Below are positions 46,972-59,200 of a DNA stretch of 64,000 bases, in pieces. The notes under the pieces were generated by a model. The model was not told where the DNA came from and searched no databases. It saw nothing but the letters and a program-made list of their open reading frames with translations. The stretch is taken from assembly GCF_958979055.1 (NCBI RefSeq), contig NC_084888.1:31370804-31434803 (forward strand), read 5' to 3'. Positions within the stretch are counted from its first letter, which is position 1. Each line of letters begins with the position of its first letter. A program made the position numbers and the translations under genes. The stretch comes from Alnus glutinosa. Lineage: Eukaryota > Streptophyta > Magnoliopsida > Fagales > Betulaceae.

Positions 46972-46979
46972 ATTTATAG
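46972..46979 (-). promoter_or_regulatory. TATA box candidate for copy F
   Basis: Minus strand reads ctataaat, about 75 bp upstream of the ATG at 46897. Confidence 0.5.
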
Positions 46980-46984
46980 CCCAC

Positions 46985-47779
46985 ATAAAGACTTTGAAGT
47001 TGACGGGTTGTGTGTTTAGGAAAGAAGGGTTGAAAATATCGAGTGTGAATTTATATTTGGGTACGACGGTACGTGCATATTTATAGAAAATAGATTTTTT
47101 ACTCTCACTTATTTATGAATATTTGGAGTCTGATTCTTAAAAAAAAAAAATATTATTAGACCCAGAATAAGAATACTTCCTCAATTCGATTAGAAGTAAG
47201 ATTATTTTAGACGATTAAAAAAAAAAAATTCCTTGAATAGATATCCTTTGATCTAGGATGATATTTGGAATCAATTATTGCGAAGAAATTTTAGGGAAGG
47301 CAGGCTGTCTATGATCTTATCCAAAAGAAAGTTCACGGAAATAGAGTGCTATTGATTGTGTGATGAAGATTTCCTTTTTGGAACCGATCGATTCCAATGC
47401 CTTTGGAATTATCGTAGTTGGTTGAGTAGGCAATATTGAAGTTTTAATTTTATGTCGACGATCGATGTTTACGTATACGTTGAACGTGAGGCCAGCCACC
47501 AATTTGGACATGCCTTAATCTATTTTCTTTTTCATTGACGTTGCTTGCAAATTGCGACTTTCTTGTCCTTTCTTGTTGGCCAAATTAATATAGCTAAAGA
47601 AAACCCACCGTTTCCCGGAATTTAATTATTGGTAAAAAGAATGATTTTCAAAGGCTAAATCATTGGAACACGTATAAGAAATTAAACAAATCCAATAATT
47701 AGTTTAAAAAAAAATTTATTAGAGTTGTACAAAAATTATGTTATGAATTGTACAACGGTTATTTTTCTTTCACTAATAT
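46985..47779. other. Upstream of copy F, no gene seen
   Basis: AT-rich. No further regulatory motif I would defend. Confidence 0.45.
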
Positions 47780-47990
47780 GTTGTGTTTGAGGGAATAAGA
47801 TTATCTTCATTTCAAAATCAATTTTATGGTCAGGATTTAAAGTTAATACATCAAATGATGTACATAATTTCACATTATTTAAATTTTTTAACAGACGTAC
47901 TAACATTAACTTTATATATATCATTAGATGCATCAACTTTAAATCATGACCTTTCATTTGAAATTGAGAGAATCATATTCTAAATTTGAG
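47780..47990. mobile_element. MITE-like imperfect hairpin
   Basis: tatggtcaggatttaaagtt (about 47825) pairs with aactttaaatcatgaccttt (about 47936). Flanking tcatttcaaaatcaat pairs loosely with catttgaaattgag. Non-coding. Confidence 0.5.
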
Positions 47991-48436
47991 AGGATGTTAA
48001 AATCCTGGTGCTATTATTTCCTTATTAGATACTATCATAATCTTATTATTATTATTAGAATCCGATCATTCTCACATAATTATCATTCCTATTATACATT
48101 CATATATCTTATAAATAGGCATTCTCGATCACTGTACAATTAAGAAAAGTCAATTGGATAGAAAAAGAAAAAAAAAAAAAAAAAAAAAAAAGGGTCAATA
48201 ATTAATCAAGATGTAATCTTACTGGAAATTACCAATGGTAAGTGTAGGTCTTTAAAGTCGAACCATGCAACTCAAATATTTGTATTTCTCTCTCTCACTT
48301 CCTCCTCTTCTATTTTATTTTATTATTTCGAAACACTCTACTTATTATTTTTACCATTATATTCATGCTCCAAGCATTTGGTCATCCTTTTACATTCAAG
48401 GTATGCAATGCATGGTCGTATATTCATTACATTTAA

Positions 48437-48469
<33 letters not shown>

Positions 48470-48479
48470 ATCCAAATCA

Positions 48480-48730
48480 CTGAAATTGATTTGTTTAGAA
48501 ATTGCATTTTTTTAAAATTGCGATTTGAAAATGCAAAAAAACTAATTTTTCAAATCACAGACAAGGATGTGTATTTTTTTAAAACGCAAAATTTTAAAGG
48601 CTAACATGCGATTTTAAACGTCAAACTGCGATTTTGCCAAACGCTTAACTGCGTTTTTAAAAATTAATTTTTCAAATCGCACATTTTAAAATTGCTATTT
48701 TTAAATCGCAGTCTTAAATGCACTCATAAT
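48480..48730. mobile_element. Repeat related to 2953-3095
   Basis: Alternating blocks of aaattgcgatttgaaaatgc, ttttaaacgtcaaactgcga and aatttttcaaatcgcac. It partly matches itself in inverted orientation and matches the reverse complement of the 2953 fragment. No ORF. (CT)n and (TA)n precede it at 48437-48470. Confidence 0.5.
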
Positions 48731-49089
48731 ATATATATATATATAGGTGCACCAACCGGATGAAGGAATTCTAAAATATAATTCCATTGTGTAATACGTA
48801 CATAAGTTAAGCTTGTTTGCCTTCATATTCGTGTCAAACAAGTATTAAATTGGTAGAGACATGTATTAGAAATACTAAATATTATAATTCTATTCAATAT
48901 TTATCAAATCAGACTGACATCACACTCTCAGCTAATCCTTAGATATTAGCTTGTTAAATAAAAGAAAGATCTAATAGATGGTTGATTTGGAGTGCCAATG
49001 GCTATAACATCATATGAAAATAAAACTCACAATTAGACAAATTACTTTTAGCAGAAACACGTACATATGTGTTGTCGCTAAAGCTTTTC

Positions 49090-49830
49090 AGCGATATTAG
49101 AAATAATTCTACTCGGACCGGCCCATTTAAAGAATCATGGGCCTTCTGGTCAGTACCGACTTAAGGAGAATTGGCGGCCATAAAACCAAGACAACAGAAC
49201 TCCCGGATAATCCTATATCGAGAGATAGACATCAGGTAGTCATCCCCATAAAAGTCGTTTCCAAGAATACGCGACAGAAGGTCCGAATTGAGTCCCAGGA
49301 ATGTAGACATCTCAGAACTGAGAGTTAACTCAGCCAGCCAAGGTCCAAAATAAGCATGTTCAAGGGACTCAGGTATCAGCCGCACCCAAGGATATCCGGA
49401 TTAAAAGTCACAAACTGTGTCCAATCAGGACTCCTCAAAGAACCCGGTCAACAATCATACTCCAAATTAAATTTGGATAGGACTCCCGGTCCAATTTTAA
49501 TTCCCGAAAATCTAGGATTAGAATCATACTTCAAAATGAATTGAGGAAGAATCACGTACACTCCAAGTTTATTAAGGAATTCGAGTCCAAATCAGACTCT
49601 GTTAGCGCTCCTAGGTCAAGTAGAAACACAAAACCTAATTTAGGTTGATCTTTACCTCTTTATTTATAAATAAGCTCATACCCCAGGTTTAAACGACGAA
49701 CTGATTATTTTATACATTACGCATACTTTTCTCTCAGAATCTAAATTAAGTATTTGAGTGAAACTCCCAGAAGGGTATCTTAATTTGAGTTGTTTTGCAG
49801 TATTCTTGGAGAGCGTAAAAAAAACATGCA
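49090..49830 (+). mobile_element. LTR-like remnant, probably Ty3/gypsy
   Basis: A block distinctly more GC-rich than its flanks contains several cccgg/cggac-type motifs. Toward its right part it has tttatttataaataagctc (TATA-like, about 49660), followed by a leader-like region with ttttctctcagaatctaaat. This order is typical of the promoter part of a gypsy-class LTR. Neither terminus nor any primer-binding site was resolved, and the short ORFs carry no domain. Confidence 0.4.
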
Positions 49831-50211
49831 GTTCACACCGTATCTAGCTTAATAAATAAATAAATAAATCTTGCACAAATACAATTCTTACAAATTCCAG
49901 TCTCACATTTTTTCTAACATGTGTCTAAATTGATAAAAATGAAGCTTAACTTGTTATATATGTACACGCACCCACGATGTTTATTAAAAAAATATGATCA
50001 TATTTGTATACTTATCAATCACACCTCAAGCCAAATAGCCAACAGTCAACACCGTCCAACCATGAAAAGAAGAACTGAAGAAATTTGGTGGTAAATGAAA
50101 GCTGCAGCCTGCATGCATGGTGGTCCTGCTCGCATGCGTGAGATGAAGTATGGGAAGATCGAGTGCCGTATTTGGTTGGGTTTAGATCGAATAAAGGATC
50201 ATCATAAAATG

Positions 50212-50242
<31 letters not shown>

Positions 50243-51030
50243 AGAAAGCCAAATTATATGTTGAGTTATGAAATTCTCAAACATCTATATATCCTACCAT
50301 GATCATAAACTTAATTCCTATCATTTTAAAACGGAAAAAATATATATATATATAAATAAATAAAAAATTATATATATATATATATATATTAATTATGAAT
50401 TCTTAAACTAATTGTTATTTCTGGGAGTTTCTGTTGATAATAAATTACAAATTCATTGGAATAACGAAAATTTGATGGTGACTAGTAAAAAGGAAATCTC
50501 TTCACCAATTTGCATACTCTCAAGAGAAACTTTAATTTTAATGGAACACGACAATGGAATGAAAAACTTGCACTTATGTATGTAATGAATGATCAGCATG
50601 CAGAAATGTCAGAACACGTGCAAATTAAAATTAATAGAATATATACAATGTCAATGCTCTTTTATATATTAATATATATTACTTTGCAATATATATGTAA
50701 TATTATGTATTAATGTGATTAAAAACACATGCACACTATTTCTGCCACATGTCTCTCGAGATTTTTGTTATAAGCAAACGAAGTTTATCAAAAAATAAAG
50801 ATATAAATAAAAGACAAAATAATAATAATAAAGTTGGTTTACGTACGAATCTTTTCTGGCCATTAACTCGATGACAAAGTTGTTTCGTCATCTGATTACA
50901 ACCACAGAAATTGATATGACGTTGATGATCAGTAAAATACAAAAAAGGCCTTGAAAGTTGAAAGATCGTACAGAGCCTGGAAAATTCTTCTTGGCACTTT
51001 GTTATCGCAGCATCACCAATTTACCATATG
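49831..51030. other. Intergenic, no gene seen
   Basis: TA-rich tracts at 50210-50236, 50340-50355 and 50370-50390. No gene or element end recognised. Confidence 0.5.
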
Positions 51031-51205
51031 AGAAATGCTAAGGATGAGACTCTCATCTTTTCTTTATCACTTTCTTTTTCTTAAAAAAATTGATTTTTAT
51101 TAAAATGTTGTCTCTGATGTCACATCATAGACAACTTTTTAATAAAAATCAATTTTTTTATTATCAAAGGGGATGAAAGGAGGATGAGAATCTCATGTGT
51201 AGAAA
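51031..51205. mobile_element. MITE-like hairpin
   Basis: Left agaaatgctaaggatgagac then tctcatc. The right end, aggatgagaatctcatgtgt then agaaa, mirrors it. Inner aaaaaaattgatttttatta pairs with taataaaaatcaattttttt. Confidence 0.6.
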
Positions 51206-51349
51206 GACTCTTATCAGATCGATCAACTGCTAACCTTTAAAAACTTTTTTATTTTATTTTTTTTAATAAAAAAGGATAATACTATGTATATATTTAGTGA
51301 TGTATTAAATGAGCATCGAATAAAAAGAGTTTCACATAAAACAAAAAAT

Positions 51350-51500
51350 GGACCTAGATTCTCTTCAATTTAAATAAACGGGAGAGGAGCTAGTTCATGT
51401 AAACAAAATAGTAAATTTGTCGTTTCACTTTTTTGGACAATTTTGCCCCTATGTTTACGTGAACCAGTTCCAGAATTGGAGAGGATCCAAATTCGAAAAA
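51350..51500. mobile_element. MITE-like hairpin
   Basis: gctagttcatgtaaaca on the left pairs with tgtttacgtgaaccagttcc on the right. gattctcttcaatt pairs with aattggagaggatcc further out. Non-coding. Confidence 0.55.
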
Positions 51501-52885
51501 GAAAAAGTCAAATTGACATTAAAAATGCCCAACCCACTTCGAGCATTTGCTTTAAAGTAATGTTTTGGTGTATGCACCTATGTGTATACTCTAGTACGGT
51601 TCGCACCAAACGCACACACGTGCATGTGGTAGTGACAATGGGATATAGGGCACTAGTGGCTCCATGACGACACACTTGGATAGTCATGATCATTCGATCT
51701 GGAACATATATATGTAATCCTTTTAAGGTAGATCCAGTAGGTAAATTTATTCGATCATTAATAAAGTCAATTGTAAGAATAAATAAAATTTGAAGTGTCT
51801 ATTAAAATAACATTTTGTTACTGTTAGTGACAGTAGAATTTACAATTATTTTCAACTTTAAGTGATTATTAGTGAACAAACATAAATAACACTATACTTG
51901 TCGAGCATGAGAACAAGGACATTTCCAAGAACTACACCAAACTTGTGGAATTTGTTAAAAAATATAGGCATATGTATAAATGAATTGTTGCTCGAACTAA
52001 TGTAAATGAGGATTACTCTTTAGGGTTATTAGAGGGCATTTAAGAGTCGAATATAATTGCAGAGTGTCGTTGCTTAGTGGAGGAGGAAAGTAAAATTAAG
52101 GAAGATAGGTATGTCGAAGGAGTTGGAGAAAACACTCTGGTTTGAGCATATTCTTTTACTAACAAAGTTACACAGTGCAACTAAACAATAGGTTTACAGA
52201 CTTCATTATATCCTAGAAAAATATTTTGCAAATAATTTTTTAAATAAATTAACCGAGCATTTTGATTTTATGTTTTCTATTACGTATTCAAAATATATAA
52301 ATAAAGTAACTATATATTGTAGTCATTATTTTTGTAGGCAAACATCTAGAAGGTTCAATATCTATACTTTATGTCATATTAATTGCTGGAGCTTCACATG
52401 TGGTGTGGAATCTAAATACTTTTCTTTTCCATAAAGTTAACTTATCGGTTAAAGAAAATGAGAGAGAAGCTTAAAGTCAAAAAGAATACTCAAATTTTCG
52501 TTATGTTCTTCAACAAGTCCAATAACATCATTATCATTATTTATGTACTTAATTACCAAACTAATATCACTTATTGACATTTATTTTCTTTAAAATTATC
52601 ACCTCCCCCTATATATCAACCATTTTTTTTCCTGCGTCACTGATTTTTTTTCTGATGTTAATTTAATCCTCGAGTCTATAATTTTAGCAATTAATTAGCT
52701 CTTTAGGTTTTATATTACTTTCAAATAGGTTTTTCAACGAACATGCATGTTGTCCAAGTAATTGATTGCGTACCATGTCAAACCACTAAATCGATAACGT
52801 ACATGTTATATACCAACTATATATTTCACACGGTAAGTTTATTGTACAAAAATGAATAGTTATAAATTTCATTATTTTTTAAAAT
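51501..52885. other. Intergenic, no gene seen
   Basis: AT-rich. Short ORFs without domains. Confidence 0.5.
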
Positions 52886-53010
52886 AAGTAATGCTATATA
52901 TCACATTTTTGTTTCACCTTACTGATATGATTCTACCAATAAGTTATTATATATATATATCAACAAGGTATAATAAAAGTGCGATAAAAATGTGGTATAT
53001 AATATTTCTC
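52886..53010. mobile_element. MITE-like hairpin
   Basis: Left agtaatgctatatatcacat then ttttgtttcacctta. Right aaaagtgcgataaaaatgtg then gtatataatatttct. The interior is TA-rich. Confidence 0.5.
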
Positions 53011-53049
53011 TTTCAAAATGAGTAATGCTATATACCATATATACTTTAA

Positions 53050-53283
53050 GGTGAAAATGCAGGCGGTTAATAACTGCCTACTAACCGCTAACTGCTTTTG
53101 TAAGCGGCTAGAAAAAACTGCTAACCGTGTAGAGCGGGGTGGTTAGCAATTATAAGGGTAGGTGCAGTGAAGGTAGTTACTAATCGCTAGAGGCCTACCA
53201 TATATATATTAGTATATGTATACATACACACAAAAGTCGTCATTTCATATGGGGTTTTAATTGATGACGCTATACATTCAGCG

Positions 53284-53324
<41 letters not shown>

Positions 53325-53475
53325 AAATAAGCTGAAAAAAAAGGTACAATAAAGACTCAACACCAAAAAAAAAAAGACTCAAAATACCTAAATTTAAAAG
53401 TGATTATGCAGTGCAATTATAGTTTTAAATAACCGCTGATTGGCGGTTATTATAACCGCTACAATAATTTGAATA
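53050..53475. mobile_element. Decayed element with repeated gcggtta/taaccgc motifs
   Basis: Several copies of ctaaccgc, gcggtta and taaccgct occur in both orientations (53070-53150 and 53430-53465). Such subterminal repeats are common in non-autonomous hAT elements. An A run (53284-53320) interrupts it. Ends not resolved. Confidence 0.3.
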
Positions 53476-54288
53476 ATTTTAAATTTAAAAATATAATAAA
53501 ATCACTAAACTTCAGATAAACAAATCCCTTAATATCACAAAGAATTTTTATCCTTATCATATATTGGATGGGACCTTGCGAGAGAACAGCAAAGCCTTTA
53601 GAACTGATCTTCTCTTTTCACTTATAGATGTAAGTAAGAGCATTTCTAGTAGGCTCTCTATATTTGCCTTTACTCTAAAATTTGACAAAAAAAAACACCA
53701 TATAAACAAGCTCTTTAGCCAATGTTAAATGTTATATTTATCATTGGTCAGAATTCATCTTTAAATGTAAAGGCCCAAAAGACAAAAGTTAACTTTTTTT
53801 TAATATTATTTCCTTCCTATGCACACTTAGGATTTGAATTAAAGTTGCAAGTAAAAATATATTTAGAGAGTTTGATATTTAATGAATTTGAAAAGTTGTT
53901 AGTTTAATAATTTTTTTGAGATATGATCTTTTGCCACCTCAAGACACAATTCTTGACCATGTTGTTCATGTGGAAAGGTGATCCTTTAGTTAGCTTTAAG
54001 ATTTTTTTTTTCGAAAAAAAAAAAAAAAATTGCCCCATAAGCAAAAGTAGTCCGAAATTATGTCTTTTGTTTGCAATGTATCATATTTCTAATTTTTTAG
54101 AGTTAAATTTAGAGAAAATTCTAAAGAGTAAATTCAAAGTTTAATAAACTTTATCCATCCAAAAGAAAATTAAAGAAATGCTCCTCCAATTCAATCAAAC
54201 TTTTTTCTTTATGTATGTGCACGTGTGTTTACCATTAATTCTCTTACTCTTATTTGGCAATACCACCCATGCCCCTACCGACGCAAAA

Positions 54289-54326
<38 letters not shown>

Positions 54327-54336
54327 TCTCTCTCTC
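54289..54336. repeat. (CT)n microsatellite
   Basis: About 24 CT units with one interruption. Confidence 0.95.
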
Positions 54337-56239
54337 AGTTGGAAAATGGGATATTTGTTGAATATATAAAATGATGAGAAGCTGTATGAGTTGTTAATTA
54401 ATCATATGTTATTATCAGGGGACCAGGGTAGCCACTTGCACAAGACTGCCAATCTTTCTGCCAACTTCGACATCAATCCTTTGAGCTTCTAGAGCTGCCT
54501 TTCCCACTGCAGTTTATTTAACGAAACTAAACCTGAAAAACAGTCCCAGAATGTAACGTCACATAATTTAAGAAAGAGATAAGAATAAAAAAAGAAAGAC
54601 ACAAATAAGGTGGTTCGACTTATAATCTATATTCACACGATAACGCCCTTTTTTTTCCTACATCTTTTCTTTATTATAATTTGTTTGTATACAAGACTTT
54701 ATTTATTGATTAAAAATATGAACGTTACACACGTCTTTTCCACTTCTACATTAATAACAATAAATTTAATTTACACGAACCATATTGTAACTCTTATCTC
54801 GATACAGAAATGGAATCCCAAATGTCTAACATCTTTAAGATCTTGTTCACATTGGCCAAGTGGACAGAATTTGATTTTTAATTCTTATGTTTGGAATAAA
54901 GCCAAGTTTATCTCCACTCCACCCCACCCCACCCCCACATAGCTAGCTAGTACTCAACAACCCAACATCTCCGGCATCTTATAATTTTCAAAAAAGTGTT
55001 GGGGTTGAAAAAGGGTAGGAAAAAGAAAATGAAAACCAAAATATAATAATATATATGCTTTTTAATTGGCAAGCAGAGTCTAAGAAGAATACGTACTAGA
55101 GAAAAAAAAACAAAAGGGTACTGAGAAAGCAAGTCAAGCAAAGCACACATAGGCTACTGTATCACGCCAAGTTTCCCACGCAAGCAAGAAATCCCGGTGA
55201 TTCTGTTTACACGGAAGAATCGTAATCAGGAGGGGAAAAGAAATACCCCCCCAGGTCCCCCACGTGCATTTTCCAAATAATTTAATCAAATGAACAGAGT
55301 CGATAGTATTATTGAGTCCAAAGGTTGACGACGACTTTCCGATCAACGATTTGGACAATATGTGCCCTATTACGTGTACTTCAAATCAACTCTCAGTACG
55401 TACTGTCCATGTGTTTTGACTTTTGGATCAACTTAATTATTTGATCGTCTAATTAAAATAAAATCATCATATAATATTAATTAATTAACACGACTTGGAG
55501 GGGAGGTTCTAGATCGAGTCTAGACTCCAACTCTACAAAGCCGTGGCATATTCAGCGAAGACAAAACTCATCCTTACGACAGCTTTAATTATCATGACAT
55601 ATTGTTGACATTACGTACGCATTCAGACTCAGACTCAGACCATTAATTCGTCGGTCAATGTTAGGCCTACCCATTAAATCATAATGGAAGTTACTCTCAG
55701 TCGATCATATTCCGGCCCCTCGCAACCTCTTTTCATTGATTTTATCACTTTTTGCTTATATAATATATTATTATATTATTAAAAGTAGGACAGGGGACGG
55801 ATTGATTTACCACTTTATCAGAAAGCTGATAGGATTCCCCAAAAACTGACAAATTTGATCCACCTGTTTGTTATGTGTACGTTTATCAAAATGATCTTTT
55901 CCGACTATCTATCCATCCCAGAAACTATCCAAATTTTCGTCACGTGTAATACATAGAAGATTTTCACGAACTCAAATGCTTCTGACTTCTAACGACGATA
56001 TTTGTAAGATCCCAAGTAGTGCTTTTTCCTCGTCCAAACGGAGAACGGCAGATATGCATTCATTTGGTTTTATACAAAGAATAAGAAGATTTAACAGACA
56101 AAAGCCAAGATCAAAGTGCATCGATCAAACCTGCTGTTTACCCCAACTGCAACATCCTACATTATAAAATAGCCAAAAACCAAGTACCTAACACACAGTA
56201 TACACCTAAAAGTGTCAAAAGAACACAAGTTGGGGACAT
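54337..56239. other. Intergenic, 3' flank of RZ-1
   Basis: No coding sequence recognised. The part just below 56240 would be RZ-1 3' UTR. Confidence 0.45.
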
Positions 56240-59200
56240 TTAGTAGCGGTCAAAGGAAGTTGGGCGCCCTGCCCTCTCCGGGCGGTCATAAGGAGCCGGC
56301 CTGTTCCTGTAACTTCTTCCCTCAGTCCGTGCTGGTCCTCCTCCACTTCCATACCTATCACTGCCCCCGCGTGAGCCACCATCCCTATCATAGCCTTTGT
56401 CCTTGCCATAACCATTCTGAGGGTACCGATCTGAACCTCCATACCTATCGCTTCCAATGCGATCCCCACCAGGAGGGTACCTGCATGGTTTACAAATAAG
56501 TCAAACCACACATAACAAGACCCATCACGGTGACATTTGAAATAAAATGTCACTTGTCCCATTTAATGTTTCACCATTACAACATCCAAAATTATGAATG
56601 CCACCGTGACCATAATAAGGGCCGTCCAAAATGCTTAAAGAACTTATTTTTGTTACTGTGGATACTGTTACAACAATAATCTTAAACGTGTCAGATACCT
56701 GTCACCAACATGGCGATGATCACGGCTCCCATATTTGTCGTCTCTGCTGTCAACACGATCCCTATCTCCATAGCGGCCTCCATCATAACGATCATCTATG
56801 TAGCGATCCCCACGATCCCCACGACCACCACCCCCTCCAAACCTAGAACGTGAAGAAAATGAGCCTCCACCCCCACCTCGGTCACCACCTGCTGAAGGGC
56901 AGTCCCGAGCCCAGTGCCCTGGGCGCCCGCACTTGAAACAGTCATCTTGCCCAGCAGACCTATCCCCTCCTCCTCCATAGCTTCCCCTTCCACCAGATGA
57001 GTAGCCTCCTCCCCTATAGCCATGGTCTAAATCTTCTCCTCCCATTTTTGGTTGGGCCTTGTTCACTGAAATGACCCTATCACCAAACTCTCGTCCATGC
57101 ATCTCCCGAATTGCATCTTCCATTCCCCGACGATCTGCATATGTAATGAACCCAAATCCACGCGGACGGCCTGTATCTCTTTCCATCATGATCTACATAA
57201 AAACCAAGAGTAAAGGAGCTCACGCCAAGCAAAAGCATAACTGCAACTACTACCAATCAATAGCATAAAGCAACACCAAAAGGTTAGCAATTACTGAAGA
57301 AACAATGAGCAGGAAACAAGCCAAACAGGACCTTAAGGACACCATGGCTTGAACTAAGAATGCCTTACTGTAAGAAAGGCAGATGAATAACTACTCGCTC
57401 CAAAGGGCCCAGGGAATTCTCTCATGGGATGAATTGGCTGATTTGATTAGCTGGTCGAACTTGCCCTGGTGCATTTGGGGGATTTCAATATTTCTTACTT
57501 TCCTAGTGAAGATCAGGTGAAGCCGCTTCAGTCCAGCTATGTTGGAATTTTCAAACTTCATTTTTTAACAAGGGCTTATGCATATTCCCCTTGTAGGAGG
57601 TTATTTTACGTGGTCAAACAATAGAGATCACTTCCTAGGCTTGAAAGCCTAGTTTCCTGACTTGACACATAAGAGGTTGCCTAGACTTTGTTCGGATCAC
57701 TTCCATATCCTTCTCAACTGTGTAGGTCTTCATGGAGGTAGAAGGTATTTTAAGTTCAAGAACATGTGGTTAAAATGTGGAAGATGATGTTGTCGTGACT
57801 TATGTGGTGTCTTTGAAGGAAAGAAATGATCGGTGTTTCAAAGACTGTGAACGGATGATGGTGGAGCTAAAGAATTTTTTCTTCAAGGCTCTTTTTTTTT
57901 TATAAGTAAATTTTTTCTTCAATTTATCTCTTGACAGCTGCCTTTGACTTGAATATTTCTAGCTTTCATGTTTTTCTCGAGTTTTTTTCTTCTTCTAGCT
58001 AGGTGTTTCTCTTGTATACTTCGTGAACTTGGGTTGTGCCTTTTGTGCTTTTTAATAAATCTCGTTTACTTATCAAAAAGAAAAAAGTACTCCAGCAGTT
58101 AACTCTCAAAGTTTTGAGCCAGCCAATGACAGCAATTAAGGAATATGATAATTTCGATGAAATGGTTTTTATATAAAGGAAATTGAATTGCAAATAACTT
58201 CTTCAAATATAACTGGAACTTTAACCAATATTAGCTTTGGAAAAGGCAATTTGTAGAACTATTAACACCACTTTTCAAAAAGAAAAGGGCATTAAGACAG
58301 ACATATACAGCAAGGTCATTTACTCACCAGCCCCGTACCTTGAGTTCATGTAAGTTGTTGACTGAGTTAGAGGTCCATTACTTACAAGCTGGCAGAAAAA
58401 CTAGATGAAACAGTATTCCATCTGACCTAATATGTTTTGATATCACTCATAACTCCAGTAGGAAAGAATATTTGGCTCAGCACATAATCATTGGTAAACC
58501 ATCAAGAAGCAATTCAATATATTATGAGACAATGTGGAATGAAATGCAAATATATTTTCAGAGATCCGTGGAGCACACAGGAAAAACAAATTAAAGTTAC
58601 CTTTACAGAGAATTCACTAACCAAAAATAATAGGAAATAATGAAGTCAAAGCATAAGGTCAGCATACAAGTTAGACAAGAAATAATATTAAGCTCAAAAC
58701 TAAAGCAGATAACTTACTTTGTCATTGCCATTATGGGTAAGGCAATGCAATGTGTTTCAGATTGCAAAGAATTCTTAAACAAACCAGAAGAATCTGCCAG
58801 ATGGTAGTGTCTGTCATCTGACGATATATGTGATACTGACCTCAAATTGCCCAATCTGAGATACCAGTTGCAGTATAAACTGGTATATAATCCCTCTTAA
58901 CCCACCAAACAGTCAAAAAATGCATGTAATCACTCTAAAATGATTACAAAATCCCACTAAATCTGGTCAATGGTCACAGCATACTAACAGATACGATTAT
59001 CTTCCAATCAAGACATCATTAATTTCAACAACATCTAAAGAAGAAAGCATTGCGGGCACCCATCTATCAGTCAAAATCAATCTCTCCCAGATCCAAACAT
59101 ATGGTGGACATCAGGCAGCAATAATCTTCATAACAAGACATTTCTTGCAATTATGAATCTTTCCAAAACCCAGCATAAACAACATATACAATCAGAATAT

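Noticed and set aside
51507..51600. Relic of the copy E intron (shared agtcaa.ttgacatt...aa.gcccaac wording)
   Set aside because: The match is short and interrupted; more likely a common repeat or chance.
56212..56499. ORFs antisense to and in other frames of the last RZ-1 exon
   Set aside because: Shadows of the real minus-strand coding exon.
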